Part shown: piece by piece, positions 1 to 6,614 of the stretch
How positions within the stretch are numbered: the first letter of the stretch is position 1
Layout: each line of letters begins with the position of its first letter
DNA from: Hyphomicrobiales bacterium
GTDB taxonomy: Bacteria > Pseudomonadota > Alphaproteobacteria > Rhizobiales > Rhizobiaceae
NCBI GenBank assembly: GCA_900466945.1
Contig: UBNV01000013.1
Location: forward strand, 1 to 64,000
Direction of reading: 5' to 3'
DNA: 64,000 bases
The notes under the pieces: model-generated
Database searches by the model: none
Told to the model about the DNA's origin: nothing
Seen by the model: the letters and a program-made list of their open reading frames with translations, nothing else
Made by a program: the position numbers and the translations under genes

Positions 1-70
1 AGGCGGGAAGGGTGACGCTTTTCGTCAGCTCCCGGCGCGGCTGGTAGCCGGCAACAACGGCCTCGCTCAT
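1..70 (-). CDS. rutB: RutB-like ureidoacrylate amidohydrolase, N-terminal fragment
   Basis: Only the first 23 codons lie in the window; the gene continues past the left edge. The ATG at 70 shares the ATGA overlap with the rutA stop, so the two genes are translationally coupled. In the Rut pathway RutB follows RutA and hydrolyses ureidoacrylate (or its peroxy form) released from uracil ring opening. The visible part ([18 protein letters not shown]) resembles the extended N-terminus I associate with rhizobial RutB, before the isochorismatase-type fold starts. The assignment rests mainly on position after rutA. Confidence 0.6.
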   Translation of the reverse strand, partial: MSEAVVAGYQPRRELTKSVTLPA

Positions 71-1158
71 TCGGCAGCCTCCAGCATCTGGTTGACGTGG
101 GCGCGGCTCTTCATCAGCGGCTGCACGAACTTGCCGAACTTCTCGATGCCTTCCAGGAAGTCGTCGAAGGTCAGCATCACGCCGCCGGTGCCGGGGACTT
201 CGCTCATCTCGTCGAGCATGGCGGCAACTTCCGCATAGGAGCCGATCAGCGTTCCCATGTTGATGTTCACCGCAGACACCGGGTTTGCCATGTGCCGCAC
301 ATTGGTGTCGGAGCCGGACTTGGTGTCGACGGCGCTCTGCAGGCCGAGCCACTGGATGGCTTCCTCATCGGCGCCCGCCTTGTAGTGCTCCCACTTGGCG
401 AAGGCTTCTTCCGTCGTCTCTTCGGCGATCACCATGGTCAGTACGAAGGAGCGAACGTCGCGGCCGGTCTTTTCGGTGGCAGCCAGCAGGCGTTCGTTGG
501 TGGGCGCGAAGGCCTTCGGGGTGTTAACGCCGACGCCGAAGCAGAAGCTGTAGTCGGCAAACTTGGCCGAGAAATCCATGCCGGCATTGGAAGAGCCGGC
601 GCAGATCAGTTTCACATCGCCTTCCGGGATCGGCTTCATCCGGCAATCATCCATCTGGAAATGTTTGCCCTTGAGATCCGACTGGCCGGTTGTCAGCAGG
701 TCCTTCAAGACTGTCGTGTATTCGGTCAGATATTCGTAGCGGTCGGAGAAATAGTCGTCGCCGGGCCAGAGACCCATCTGGCTGTATTCCGGACGCTGCC
801 AGCCGGTGATCAGGTTGACGCCGAAGCGACCGTTCGAGATCGAATCGATCGTCGTTGCCATGCGCGCGATAATGGCCGGCGGCATGATCAGGGTGGCCGC
901 TGTGCCGAACAGCTTGATCTTCGAGGTGACGGCGGCGAGCCCCGCCATCAACGTGAAGCTCTCCAGGTTGTAATCCCAGAACTCCGTCTTTCCGCCGAAG
1001 CCTCGCAGCTTGATCATCGAAAGTGCGAAGTCGAAGCCGTAGGATTCGGCCTTGAGCGTGATCGCCTTGTTGAGTTCGAAGGTCGGCTTGTACTGCGGGG
1101 CATTCTCCGACAAGAGCCAGCCATTGTTGCCGATCGGGATGAAGACGCCGATTTCCAT
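67..1158 (-). CDS. rutA: Pyrimidine monooxygenase RutA
   Basis: RutA is an FMN-dependent luciferase-like monooxygenase that opens the uracil or thymine ring with O2, the first step of the Rut nitrogen-scavenging pathway. The 363-residue product aligns by eye along its whole length with E. coli Rut[11 protein letters not shown] near the N-terminus, [52 protein letters not shown] and [17 protein letters not shown]. The ATG at 1158 is chosen because a GGAG motif sits about 9 bases upstream and it matches the family start; an upstream in-frame start at 1206 lacks support. It is coupled to rutB by ATGA. A RutR-like operator lies about 125 bases upstream. Confidence 0.95.
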   Translation of the reverse strand: MEIGVFIPIGNNGWLLSENAPQYKPTFELNKAITLKAESYGFDFALSMIKLRGFGGKTEFWDYNLESFTLMAGLAAVTSKIKLFGTAATLIMPPAIIARMATTIDSISNGRFGVNLITGWQRPEYSQMGLWPGDDYFSDRYEYLTEYTTVLKDLLTTGQSDLKGKHFQMDDCRMKPIPEGDVKLICAGSSNAGMDFSAKFADYSFCFGVGVNTPKAFAPTNERLLAATEKTGRDVRSFVLTMVIAEETTEEAFAKWEHYKAGADEEAIQWLGLQSAVDTKSGSDTNVRHMANPVSAVNINMGTLIGSYAEVAAMLDEMSEVPGTGGVMLTFDDFLEGIEKFGKFVQPLMKSRAHVNQMLEAAE

Positions 1159-1282
1159 TCCTGTTCTCCGCTTCTGGAGGCGCGCTGGGCGCCGTTTTTG
1201 TTTCACCAGAAATGAAGCAATCGCCGTGCCAAGTAAAAAAGACTAATAAGAACAGCAATTTGTATCTCTGACTGCAAAAAAG

Positions 1283-1298
1283 TTTACCGGTTGGTCAA
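1283..1298. promoter_or_regulatory. RutR-like operator
   Basis: The 16-base site TTTACCGGTTGGTCAA matches the published RutR consensus TTGACCA-NN-TGGTCAA at 12 of 14 defined positions, with one half-site perfect. It lies between rutA and the divergent Fe-S carrier gene. RutR is a uracil-responsive TetR-family repressor, so this placement would suit control of rutA. No rutR gene is visible in the window. Confidence 0.5.
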
Positions 1299-1365
1299 AA
1301 TTTGGCGTCAAACCGGCTGTTACTGCCCGTGTTTGCATCCGATGGGGACGGGCACTGCGTCATTT

Positions 1366-1379
1366 TTGATCGCGATCAA
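1366..1379. promoter_or_regulatory. Perfect FNR/FixK-type anaerobox
   Basis: TTGATCGCGATCAA is an exact match to the FNR/FixK/FnrN consensus TTGAT-N4-ATCAA. It lies in the divergent intergenic region, about 208 bases before rutA and 224 bases before the Fe-S carrier gene, so the regulated gene cannot be decided from position alone. The rest of the 1159-1602 intergenic region holds no other recognisable element apart from the RutR-like site. Confidence 0.6.
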
Positions 1380-1602
1380 GTTGGCATCGCCGCAAACCCA
1401 CCTCTCAAGCTTCTGATGGAAATCGAGTTTTAGAATGTTTTGGGGCTGCCCACCGAATGATCAAACCTGCCCCGGATGGACTTCTGCAAAGCGGTTGATC
1501 AGGTAGCATGTCGCCTAAGCTATTGAACCGACGCGGCGCCTCCCTTACATTGCGAGCAGAAACGCCGGACCTTGAATCCGGTTGTTGTTGGAGACTGTGC
1601 CG

Positions 1603-1989
1603 ATGGGCTTTCATGTCATGACCTTGAGCGATGCGGCTGCCGCACGTGTCAAGGCGATCGTCGAGAATTCCGGTCCCGATGCAAAGGGTATCAGGGTGGG
1701 GATCAAGAAGGGCGGCTGCGCCGGGATGGAATACACCATCGATCTGGTGACTGAGCCCAATGCACGGGACGACCGGATCGAAAAGGATGGCGCGACGGTC
1801 TGGATAGACCCGGCTGCGGTCCTCTATCTGCTCGGCACCGAGATGGGCTTCGAGACGACTACGTTGCGCTCCGGCTTCACCTTCCACAATCCGAACCAGA
1901 CCTCGGCCTGCGGTTGCGGCGAATCGGTGGAGCTCAAGGCCGCTGATCTGGCGGATCTTGCCCGGCAGCGCGAAAGTGCCACCGCCTGA
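1603..1989 (+). CDS. sufA: A-type iron-sulfur cluster carrier (SufA/IscA/HesB family)
   Basis: A 128-residue A-type carrier that would accept an Fe-S cluster from a scaffold and pass it to apoproteins in the cytosol. The three family cysteines are present: one in KKGGCAGMEY and two in the C-terminal SACGCGE motif. The ATG at 1603 is preceded by GGAG at a suitable distance; an in-frame TTG at 1582 is possible but less likely. It stands alone here rather than beside sufBCDS, so the symbol sufA is a family-level choice; IscA and ErpA are alternatives. A perfect FNR-type box lies upstream, which would suit oxygen-linked control. Confidence 0.88.
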   Translation: MGFHVMTLSDAAAARVKAIVENSGPDAKGIRVGIKKGGCAGMEYTIDLVTEPNARDDRIEKDGATVWIDPAAVLYLLGTEMGFETTTLRSGFTFHNPNQTSACGCGESVELKAADLADLARQRESATA

Positions 1990-2121
1990 ACAAACCGCCA
2001 GGGTGCCGATCAGCGCGCGAGCTCTTAGGCTCACGGCATCAAATCGCTGATTCAGCGTTTTCTTTTAGAGATTCGAAAAAATATCTTGCGAAAAGTGGAT
2101 TGTGGCAAATAAGCTGCGGTC

Positions 2122-2571
2122 ATGGATACCAGTGACCGCAAAATCATCGATCTTCTCGCTGAAGACGCTCGCCGTTCCCTCGCAAGCATCGGGGATGTCG
2201 TAGGGCTTTCGCCCTCCGCCGTCAACGAGCGCATCAGACGTCTCGTCGCTTCAGGTGCTATCAGGCGCTTTACCCTAGAAGTGGACCCGGCAGCGATCGG
2301 GCTGCCGATTACAGCTTTCATGCTCGTGACACTTCCGCAGGATACGGAACAGGCGTCCTTCCGGGATTATGCAGAAAGCCATCCGGCCGTGCTGGAATGC
2401 CACCACGTCACCGGCAGCTGGTCCTACATGGTGAAGATCCGCACGGCCGACCTTACCGGAATTGAGGCCTTTCTTGCCGACCTCAAGGGCGAACGCCTGA
2501 TCGCCCGCAGTGAGACCATGATTGCGCTGTCAACCACGAGCGAACGCAGCTACGTCATCGGATCTGAGTGA
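2122..2571 (+). CDS. Lrp/AsnC family transcriptional regulator
   Basis: A 149-residue protein with an N-terminal AsnC-type helix-turn-helix (about residues 1-60; LSPSAVNERIRRL is the recognition-helix region) and a C-terminal RAM ligand-sensing domain with the typical VTGSWSYMVKIRTADL segment. Such proteins sense amino acids and often control an adjacent exporter. Its stop is one base from the start of the LysE-type exporter, so the two form an operon. The likely model is amino-acid-induced export, as known for Lrp-type regulator and exporter pairs, but the effector cannot be told from sequence. Confidence 0.9.
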   Translation: MDTSDRKIIDLLAEDARRSLASIGDVVGLSPSAVNERIRRLVASGAIRRFTLEVDPAAIGLPITAFMLVTLPQDTEQASFRDYAESHPAVLECHHVTGSWSYMVKIRTADLTGIEAFLADLKGERLIARSETMIALSTTSERSYVIGSE

Positions 2572-2572
2572 C

Positions 2573-3199
2573 ATGGACGCGCTCGTCTTCGGCAAGGGCC
2601 TGGTGCTGGGCGTCGCAATCGCGGCCCCGCTGGGACCGATCGGAGCGCTCTGCATCAACCGCACGCTGGAACGCGGATTCTGGGCCGGCGTCGCGGGTGG
2701 CCTCGGAACCGCCATTGCCGATGGGGTCTATGCGCTCCTGGCTGCAGCCGGTTTTACCGCCCTTGGCACCTTTCTCCGCTGGATCGAGCTGCCGCTGCAG
2801 ATTTTTGGTGGCCTCTTCCTGATCTATCTCGGCATTCGGGGACTGAGGCCGCCTGCGCCGGTTTCGGCTGCATCGGTAGCGACACGCGGTTTGCTGTCGA
2901 CCACGATCGCGACCTTCCTTCTGACCATCGCAAATCCTGCGACCATTCTTTCGTTTGCAGCGATCTTCGCTGGCCTGGGACTGGCGGCAGGGCAAGGTGG
3001 TGCAGCAGGCATCCTTATGGTGGCCGGTGTCTTCCTCGGCTCCCTCGGCTGGTGGTTCTTCTTGAGCGGCGTCGTCAGCATCCTGCGCAAGCGTCTGCCG
3101 GATGGATTCTCCGCAGCGGTCGGGCGGGTGTCGGCGGTGATCCTGATCGTTTTCGGGCTCGTTGCGCTGCTCCCTCCCGCGCTGGCGCTGATCCGATAG
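2573..3199 (+). CDS. LysE/RhtB family amino-acid exporter
   Basis: A 208-residue inner-membrane protein with about six hydrophobic segments. It has the family hallmark near the N-terminus (GVAIAAPLGPIGALCINRTLERG) and the ANPATILSFAAIFAGLG segment in the middle, both typical of LysE translocators that export amino acids by proton exchange. The ATG at 2573 lies one base after the stop of the Lrp-type regulator, which fixes the start and implies co-transcription. The substrate is unknown. The family is usually 195-215 residues, so the gene looks complete. Confidence 0.92.
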   Translation: MDALVFGKGLVLGVAIAAPLGPIGALCINRTLERGFWAGVAGGLGTAIADGVYALLAAAGFTALGTFLRWIELPLQIFGGLFLIYLGIRGLRPPAPVSAASVATRGLLSTTIATFLLTIANPATILSFAAIFAGLGLAAGQGGAAGILMVAGVFLGSLGWWFFLSGVVSILRKRLPDGFSAAVGRVSAVILIVFGLVALLPPALALIR

Positions 3200-3300
3200 G
3201 GCAGCGACGCGACGCGCGTGATGCAAGGTTGGTTGAGTTCGCCATATTTCCATTGGAAATCCAATGTTGATCGGGCCGCTCTGACACTCATCGTGCTAAA

Positions 3301-3316
3301 TGTGATCCCAATCACA
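3301..3316. promoter_or_regulatory. CRP-like palindrome upstream of luxR
   Basis: TGTGATCCCAATCACA carries both CRP-family half-sites TGTGA and TCACA separated by six bases. It ends 22 bases before the ATG of the LuxR gene. A second dyad, ATTTCCA-T-TGGAAAT, lies at 3246-3260 further upstream. The position so close to the start codon would suit repression or a very short leader. Whether a CRP-type protein or another regulator binds is unknown. Confidence 0.45.
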
Positions 3317-3338
3317 GCGGGACTAAAGTGGGGTGTCG

Positions 3339-4079
3339 ATGTCAGACAGGCAGGTCACAGCCAATGCGATGTTCGATTTCATCACGGAATCGTCGCGAGC
3401 CCGCGACAATGGCGAGGTTCTTGCTTGCCTGGATACGGCCGCCAAGGCTTTCGGCATGGACTGTTATGCGATCTCCGGCATACCCCTGCCGAGTGAGCGC
3501 ATCGACCCCTATTTCATGCTCAATGCCTGGCCGGATGGTTGGTTCGAACGGTACGTGCAGGAGAACTACGTCCATGTGGATCCTGTCATCTACCGCACAA
3601 AGATGTCGGACGAGGCCTTTGTCTGGTCGGAGGCACTTGCAGACAGGCCAGTCAGCCGAGCCGCAAAGCGCGTCATGAACGAGGCCACCGAATTCGGGAT
3701 GTATGACGGCTACAGCGTGCCGCTACATTCCGTTGGCGGCTTTCAGGCGATCGTGACCTTCGGCGCCCGCAAGGTCGATTTGTCCCAGGAACAGCGTGGG
3801 GCGCTGCACATCATTTCAATCTATGCGCACAACAGGTTGCGTGCCTTCCTATCGGAAGGGACCGAGAAAAAAGCGCCTGCGGTCGCAAAGGTCACACCAC
3901 GGGAGCGTGAGGTGATCCTGTGGTGTGCCGCCGGCAAGACCAACTGGGAGATCGGCCAGATCCTTGGAATCTCGGAAAAAACCGTCCAGCACGAGATTGC
4001 ATCTGCCAGCCGGAAGTTGAATTCCGTCAATCGCGCGCAACTGATCGCCGAGTCGATTCGGCTTGGTTTAATCAGATAA
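3339..4079 (+). CDS. LuxR-type quorum-sensing regulator
   Basis: A 246-residue regulator with an N-terminal autoinducer-binding domain (about 10-165) and a C-terminal LuxR helix-turn-helix (about 185-245, TPREREVILWCAAGKTNWEIG). The acyl-homoserine-lactone pocket residues are conserved with canonical spacing: W68, Y72, D81, P82, W96 and G124, as in TraR and LasR. It should therefore bind an AHL. The ATG at 3339 is preferred over an in-frame GTG at 3333. The cognate luxI-type gene follows after 72 bases. A CRP-like palindrome lies just upstream. Confidence 0.93.
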   Translation: MSDRQVTANAMFDFITESSRARDNGEVLACLDTAAKAFGMDCYAISGIPLPSERIDPYFMLNAWPDGWFERYVQENYVHVDPVIYRTKMSDEAFVWSEALADRPVSRAAKRVMNEATEFGMYDGYSVPLHSVGGFQAIVTFGARKVDLSQEQRGALHIISIYAHNRLRAFLSEGTEKKAPAVAKVTPREREVILWCAAGKTNWEIGQILGISEKTVQHEIASASRKLNSVNRAQLIAESIRLGLIR

Positions 4080-4151
4080 ATAGGCAGAACGGCCTATATT
4101 GAATTTGTCACCCATGTCGCAGTGTTTGCCCTGGCTTTTGGGGGGGCTACA

Positions 4152-4853
4152 ATGCTCGCGACAATTCTGGGTGCGGACGCGCCACGCCATGGCGAACTCA
4201 TGGAACAGGTCTGGCAGTTTCGACATCGACAGTTCGTCGAGAGGTTGGGCTGGGAGGCCTGTCGGCGTCCGGACGGACGGGAGATCGACCAGTTCGACGG
4301 CAATGAGGCGATCCACCTGCCGCTCGTCATCGACGGCCAGGTCGTCGGCTATAGCCGACTTTTGCCGACGCTCCGGCCGCATCTGCTGTCGGACGTCTAT
4401 CCGCATCTGATGGACGGAGCAGAATGGCCGCGTGCAATGCGCGTCTTTGAATGGACCCGCTGCATCGCCGAGATCTCCGACAAGACCATCGCCGGTGTTC
4501 CGATTTCCAACATCCTGATGACCGGAGTCATGGAGTATTGTCTTGTGGCCGGGATCGAAACCCTGGTGGTCGAGACGCATCCGAAACTGGTCAATCTTCT
4601 CGTGACAACGGGCTGGGACGTCATGCCGCTTGCGGCCCCAAGCTTGCTGGAAGGTGCACTCATCGTCCCAATCACGGCAAAGCCGTCGATGGCGGGCCTT
4701 TTGCGGCACCACGAACTCTACGGAATCACCGGGAGCGTCCTCGATCTCGATCGCGCGCACGGCAATCCGTTCGGGCCGTCGGCTCTATCGCGTCTCGCTT
4801 TCGTCGAGGAACGGCATGGAGAAATTCAATATTCAAGAATGGCAGGAGAATGA
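4152..4853 (+). CDS. LuxI-type acyl-homoserine-lactone synthase
   Basis: A 233-residue autoinducer synthase that joins an acyl chain from acyl-ACP to S-adenosylmethionine to make an AHL. The invariant LuxI residues are in place: R24, F28, W34, D46, D49, R69, E100 and R103, within WQFRHRQF, DGREIDQFDG, GYSRLLPT and FEWTRCIAE. The ATG at 4152 follows a strong GGGGGGG Shine-Dalgarno tract; an earlier in-frame start at 4122 is less likely. It is downstream of luxR in the same direction, and its stop overlaps the region just before the next small ORF. Acyl-chain length cannot be predicted. No clear lux box was found in the 72-base gap. Confidence 0.93.
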   Translation: MLATILGADAPRHGELMEQVWQFRHRQFVERLGWEACRRPDGREIDQFDGNEAIHLPLVIDGQVVGYSRLLPTLRPHLLSDVYPHLMDGAEWPRAMRVFEWTRCIAEISDKTIAGVPISNILMTGVMEYCLVAGIETLVVETHPKLVNLLVTTGWDVMPLAAPSLLEGALIVPITAKPSMAGLLRHHELYGITGSVLDLDRAHGNPFGPSALSRLAFVEERHGEIQYSRMAGE

Positions 4854-4854
4854 T

Positions 4855-5160
4855 ATGACGGATGGCAATTTCCCATCCTCCGATCTTTACGTGCGCTCCA
4901 TAGTGGAGGAGCAGGTTCGCAGCCTGAGGGAGATTATCCGGGGCGTATCGCAAAAGGCGCCGCTCAGTGACGAAACCCTGTTTCTCGATCACCTGCTGCA
5001 GATGGTATCACTGGCGGCAGCCATCGAGGGCACGGATCGCAAGCGCGTCGGCGGTGGTCGAAAGCGTTCGCCTTCAGAACCCGACCACCACCTGTCGGAC
5101 ATCCACATTGACGTCGCAAAGCTGGAGCTCGTCACGCAGCGCCTCGATCGCGCCCAATAG
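4855..5160 (+). CDS. Small hypothetical protein coupled to luxI
   Basis: A 101-residue ORF whose ATG lies one base after the luxI stop, with AGGAG eight to ten bases upstream, so it is probably translated with luxI. The N-terminal 60 residues look alpha-helical (LYVRSIVEEQVRSLREI, DETLFLDHLLQMVSLAAAIE); the C-terminal third is charged. I do not recognise the family. Its size and helical pattern recall TraM-type LuxR antiactivators, but this is only an analogy. Its last 87 bases overlap a convergent ORF on the other strand, so the exact C-terminus is uncertain. Confidence 0.6.
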   Translation: MTDGNFPSSDLYVRSIVEEQVRSLREIIRGVSQKAPLSDETLFLDHLLQMVSLAAAIEGTDRKRVGGGRKRSPSEPDHHLSDIHIDVAKLELVTQRLDRAQ

Positions 5161-5376
5161 ATAATTCCGGATTTCGAGGCTCTCGCCGTGGCTTTCACAC
5201 AGCCGATCGAGAGCCTCATCGATCTGGAAGAGACAGTCCTCGACATAGTCATTGGAATCCACGCAACTCACCGCCGTATCGAGCTGCTGTTTGAAATGCT
5301 TCTTCAGACGGTCGCAGTCGCCGATCGCGGATGGATAGACCTGTGTCTTCAAGTGGTTCAGTGTGTCGTGATACAT
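5074..5376 (-). CDS. Small hypothetical protein convergent with the quorum-sensing genes
   Basis: A 100-residue ORF starting at the ATG at 5376, with AGGGA six bases upstream. The product is predicted helical and acidic, with three to four cysteines and segments such as DCDRLKKHFKQQLDTAV and FQIDEALDRLCESHGES. It resembles no family I know. It overlaps the 3' end of the luxI-linked ORF by 87 bases tail to tail, which is unusual for bacteria; one of the two may be shorter or spurious. Its base composition is like that of its neighbours. Confidence 0.45.
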   Translation of the reverse strand: MYHDTLNHLKTQVYPSAIGDCDRLKKHFKQQLDTAVSCVDSNDYVEDCLFQIDEALDRLCESHGESLEIRNYLLGAIEALRDELQLCDVNVDVRQVVVGF

Positions 5377-5595
5377 GGAATCCCTGATGCAACCGATTGC
5401 AACTTCAGAATGTGGCCAGAAGTCTGCGGCGATTGCAATCGAAGATTTACACCACAGACGCGCATTCACGTTGTTTGCTTCCGCCAGTCCAAAATTTGCC
5501 CGGTCCGGTTAAGTCGCTTGAAACGACGAAGCGCGACGGTTGCATCGGTGTTCGCTAGCGCGTGACGACCACCTGTAGTGCGGCAAGCGTTCGCA

Positions 5596-5922
5596 TCAAT
5601 CCCGCTTGATGCTGAGCAAGACGTCCCAGAGATCGGCGCCGGTTTCGAAAGCGCTGGCATTGGCCTTGAAGCCAATCTCACTTTGAATGAGTGATAGCAT
5701 TTCCGTCGCCAGATCCACATTCGACAGGTCGTCGAAGGTTTGCTGACCGGAGGGGGCGACGGAGGCCGTCACGCCGCCCGGCTGGGAACTGGCGAATTTG
5801 GTTTCCAGCCGGTCGTAGCCTGGTGTCATGGCATTGGCGACATTGTTCGCCGTGGAAACGAGGCGTGTCTTCTCCGCCTGCATGCCCGAAAGCGATATGC
5901 CCATGATTGCCGAAATGCTCAT
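5596..5922 (-). CDS. Orphan flagellar rod-like protein (FlgB/FlgC-type)
   Basis: A 108-residue protein joining the N-terminal Flg_bb_rod motif (about residues 10-40, with STANNVANAMTPGYDR, the classic ANNxAN signature) to a short linker and the C-terminal helix typical of rod and hook proteins (VDLATEMLSLIQSEIGFKAN). FlgC is usually 130-140 residues, so the middle is shortened. No other flagellar genes lie nearby. The ATG at 5922 follows a GGA motif. It could be an accessory rod protein of the kind found outside the main flagellar cluster, or a degenerate paralogue. Confidence 0.75.
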   Translation of the reverse strand: MSISAIMGISLSGMQAEKTRLVSTANNVANAMTPGYDRLETKFASSQPGGVTASVAPSGQQTFDDLSNVDLATEMLSLIQSEIGFKANASAFETGADLWDVLLSIKRD

Positions 5923-6100
5923 TGCCGTTCCTGCCGCGTGAAGTCCGGAATGTCACACTAGGCGATACGGGTTAGGTTTCTCCAAAGGCTTGCGGTTTCC
6001 AGAAGCTTTCGGTTCCTGCAGGAAATGTCTCGTCTCCGCACGGGATCGAGTTCTAGGCCGCAGCATCGGCAGCGGAACGGAAGCTGCGGGGCGGACAGCT

Positions 6101-6130
6101 AAAAAAGAACCCGGCGGTATGCCGGGTTCT
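6101..6130 (-). terminator. Rho-independent terminator of the DUF1236 gene
   Basis: On the minus strand a perfect 10-base-pair stem (AGAACCCGGC with GCCGGGTTCT, 5-base loop) is followed by a run of T. It lies 22 bases after the DUF1236 stop codon. Confidence 0.85.
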
Positions 6131-6152
6131 CGAACTGAGGCGATCGTCGGGC

Positions 6153-6479
6153 TTATTCGATGATCTGGATGATCTGACGCGTCTGCGGATCGACGATCAC
6201 TCGGCGCTCGTTGACCACCGTGTAGGAATAATCCTCGTAGCCATCGACGGGATAGAGCTCGACCGGATCCTCGATCACGCGGCCGATCAGCACGTCGCCT
6301 TCATAAGGAACCGAGCGGACTTCGCGCTCCATGACATAGGTTTCGACCGGGGCCGGCACCACGATCGTCGACTGGGTGGCGACCGGAGCCTGCTGGATAA
6401 TGACAGTTTCCTGCGCATTGGCCGACGCCGAGAGCGTCATGAGTGCCGCTGCACCAGCGAGGATAAGAGTATTGCGCAT
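6153..6479 (-). CDS. Secreted DUF1236-domain protein
   Basis: A 108-residue protein with an N-terminal signal peptide (about 1-22, ending SANAQ) followed by a Val/Gln/Pro-rich linker and a C-terminal DUF1236 domain (about 50-108) containing YEGDVLIGRVIEDPVELYPV and RRVIVDPQTRQIIQII. DUF1236 proteins are common in Rhizobiales, are predicted to be periplasmic, and have no known function. The ATG at 6479 has an AGGAG Shine-Dalgarno. The gene is monocistronic and is followed by a strong terminator. Confidence 0.85.
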   Translation of the reverse strand: MRNTLILAGAAALMTLSASANAQETVIIQQAPVATQSTIVVPAPVETYVMEREVRSVPYEGDVLIGRVIEDPVELYPVDGYEDYSYTVVNERRVIVDPQTRQIIQIIE

Positions 6480-6569
6480 GTCTGTTCTCCTGTGTTGGAC
6501 AGCTTGAAGAACGGGCACAGGGCCATTCCGTTCCATCACAGGGTTTGTCGGACTGTTATTGCAAATGAA

Positions 6570-6594
6570 GAACGCCGCCTCAAGGGCGGCGTTC
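6570..6594 (-). terminator. Terminator hairpin after gcvP
   Basis: A perfect 10-base-pair stem (GAACGCCGCC with GGCGGCGTTC, 5-base loop) lies about 20 bases beyond the gcvP stop on the minus strand. The T-tract is weak, so termination could be partial or partly Rho-dependent. Confidence 0.6.
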
Positions 6595-6614
6595 TCATGG
6601 CGATATTCGGGCTG

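Noticed and set aside
97-1215. Long plus-strand ORF of 372 codons opposite rutA
   Set aside because: It is the antisense frame of a well-identified gene and its His/Arg-rich translation has no family resemblance.
4080-4151. Lux box between luxR and luxI
   Set aside because: No 18-20-base dyad matching known lux or tra boxes was visible.
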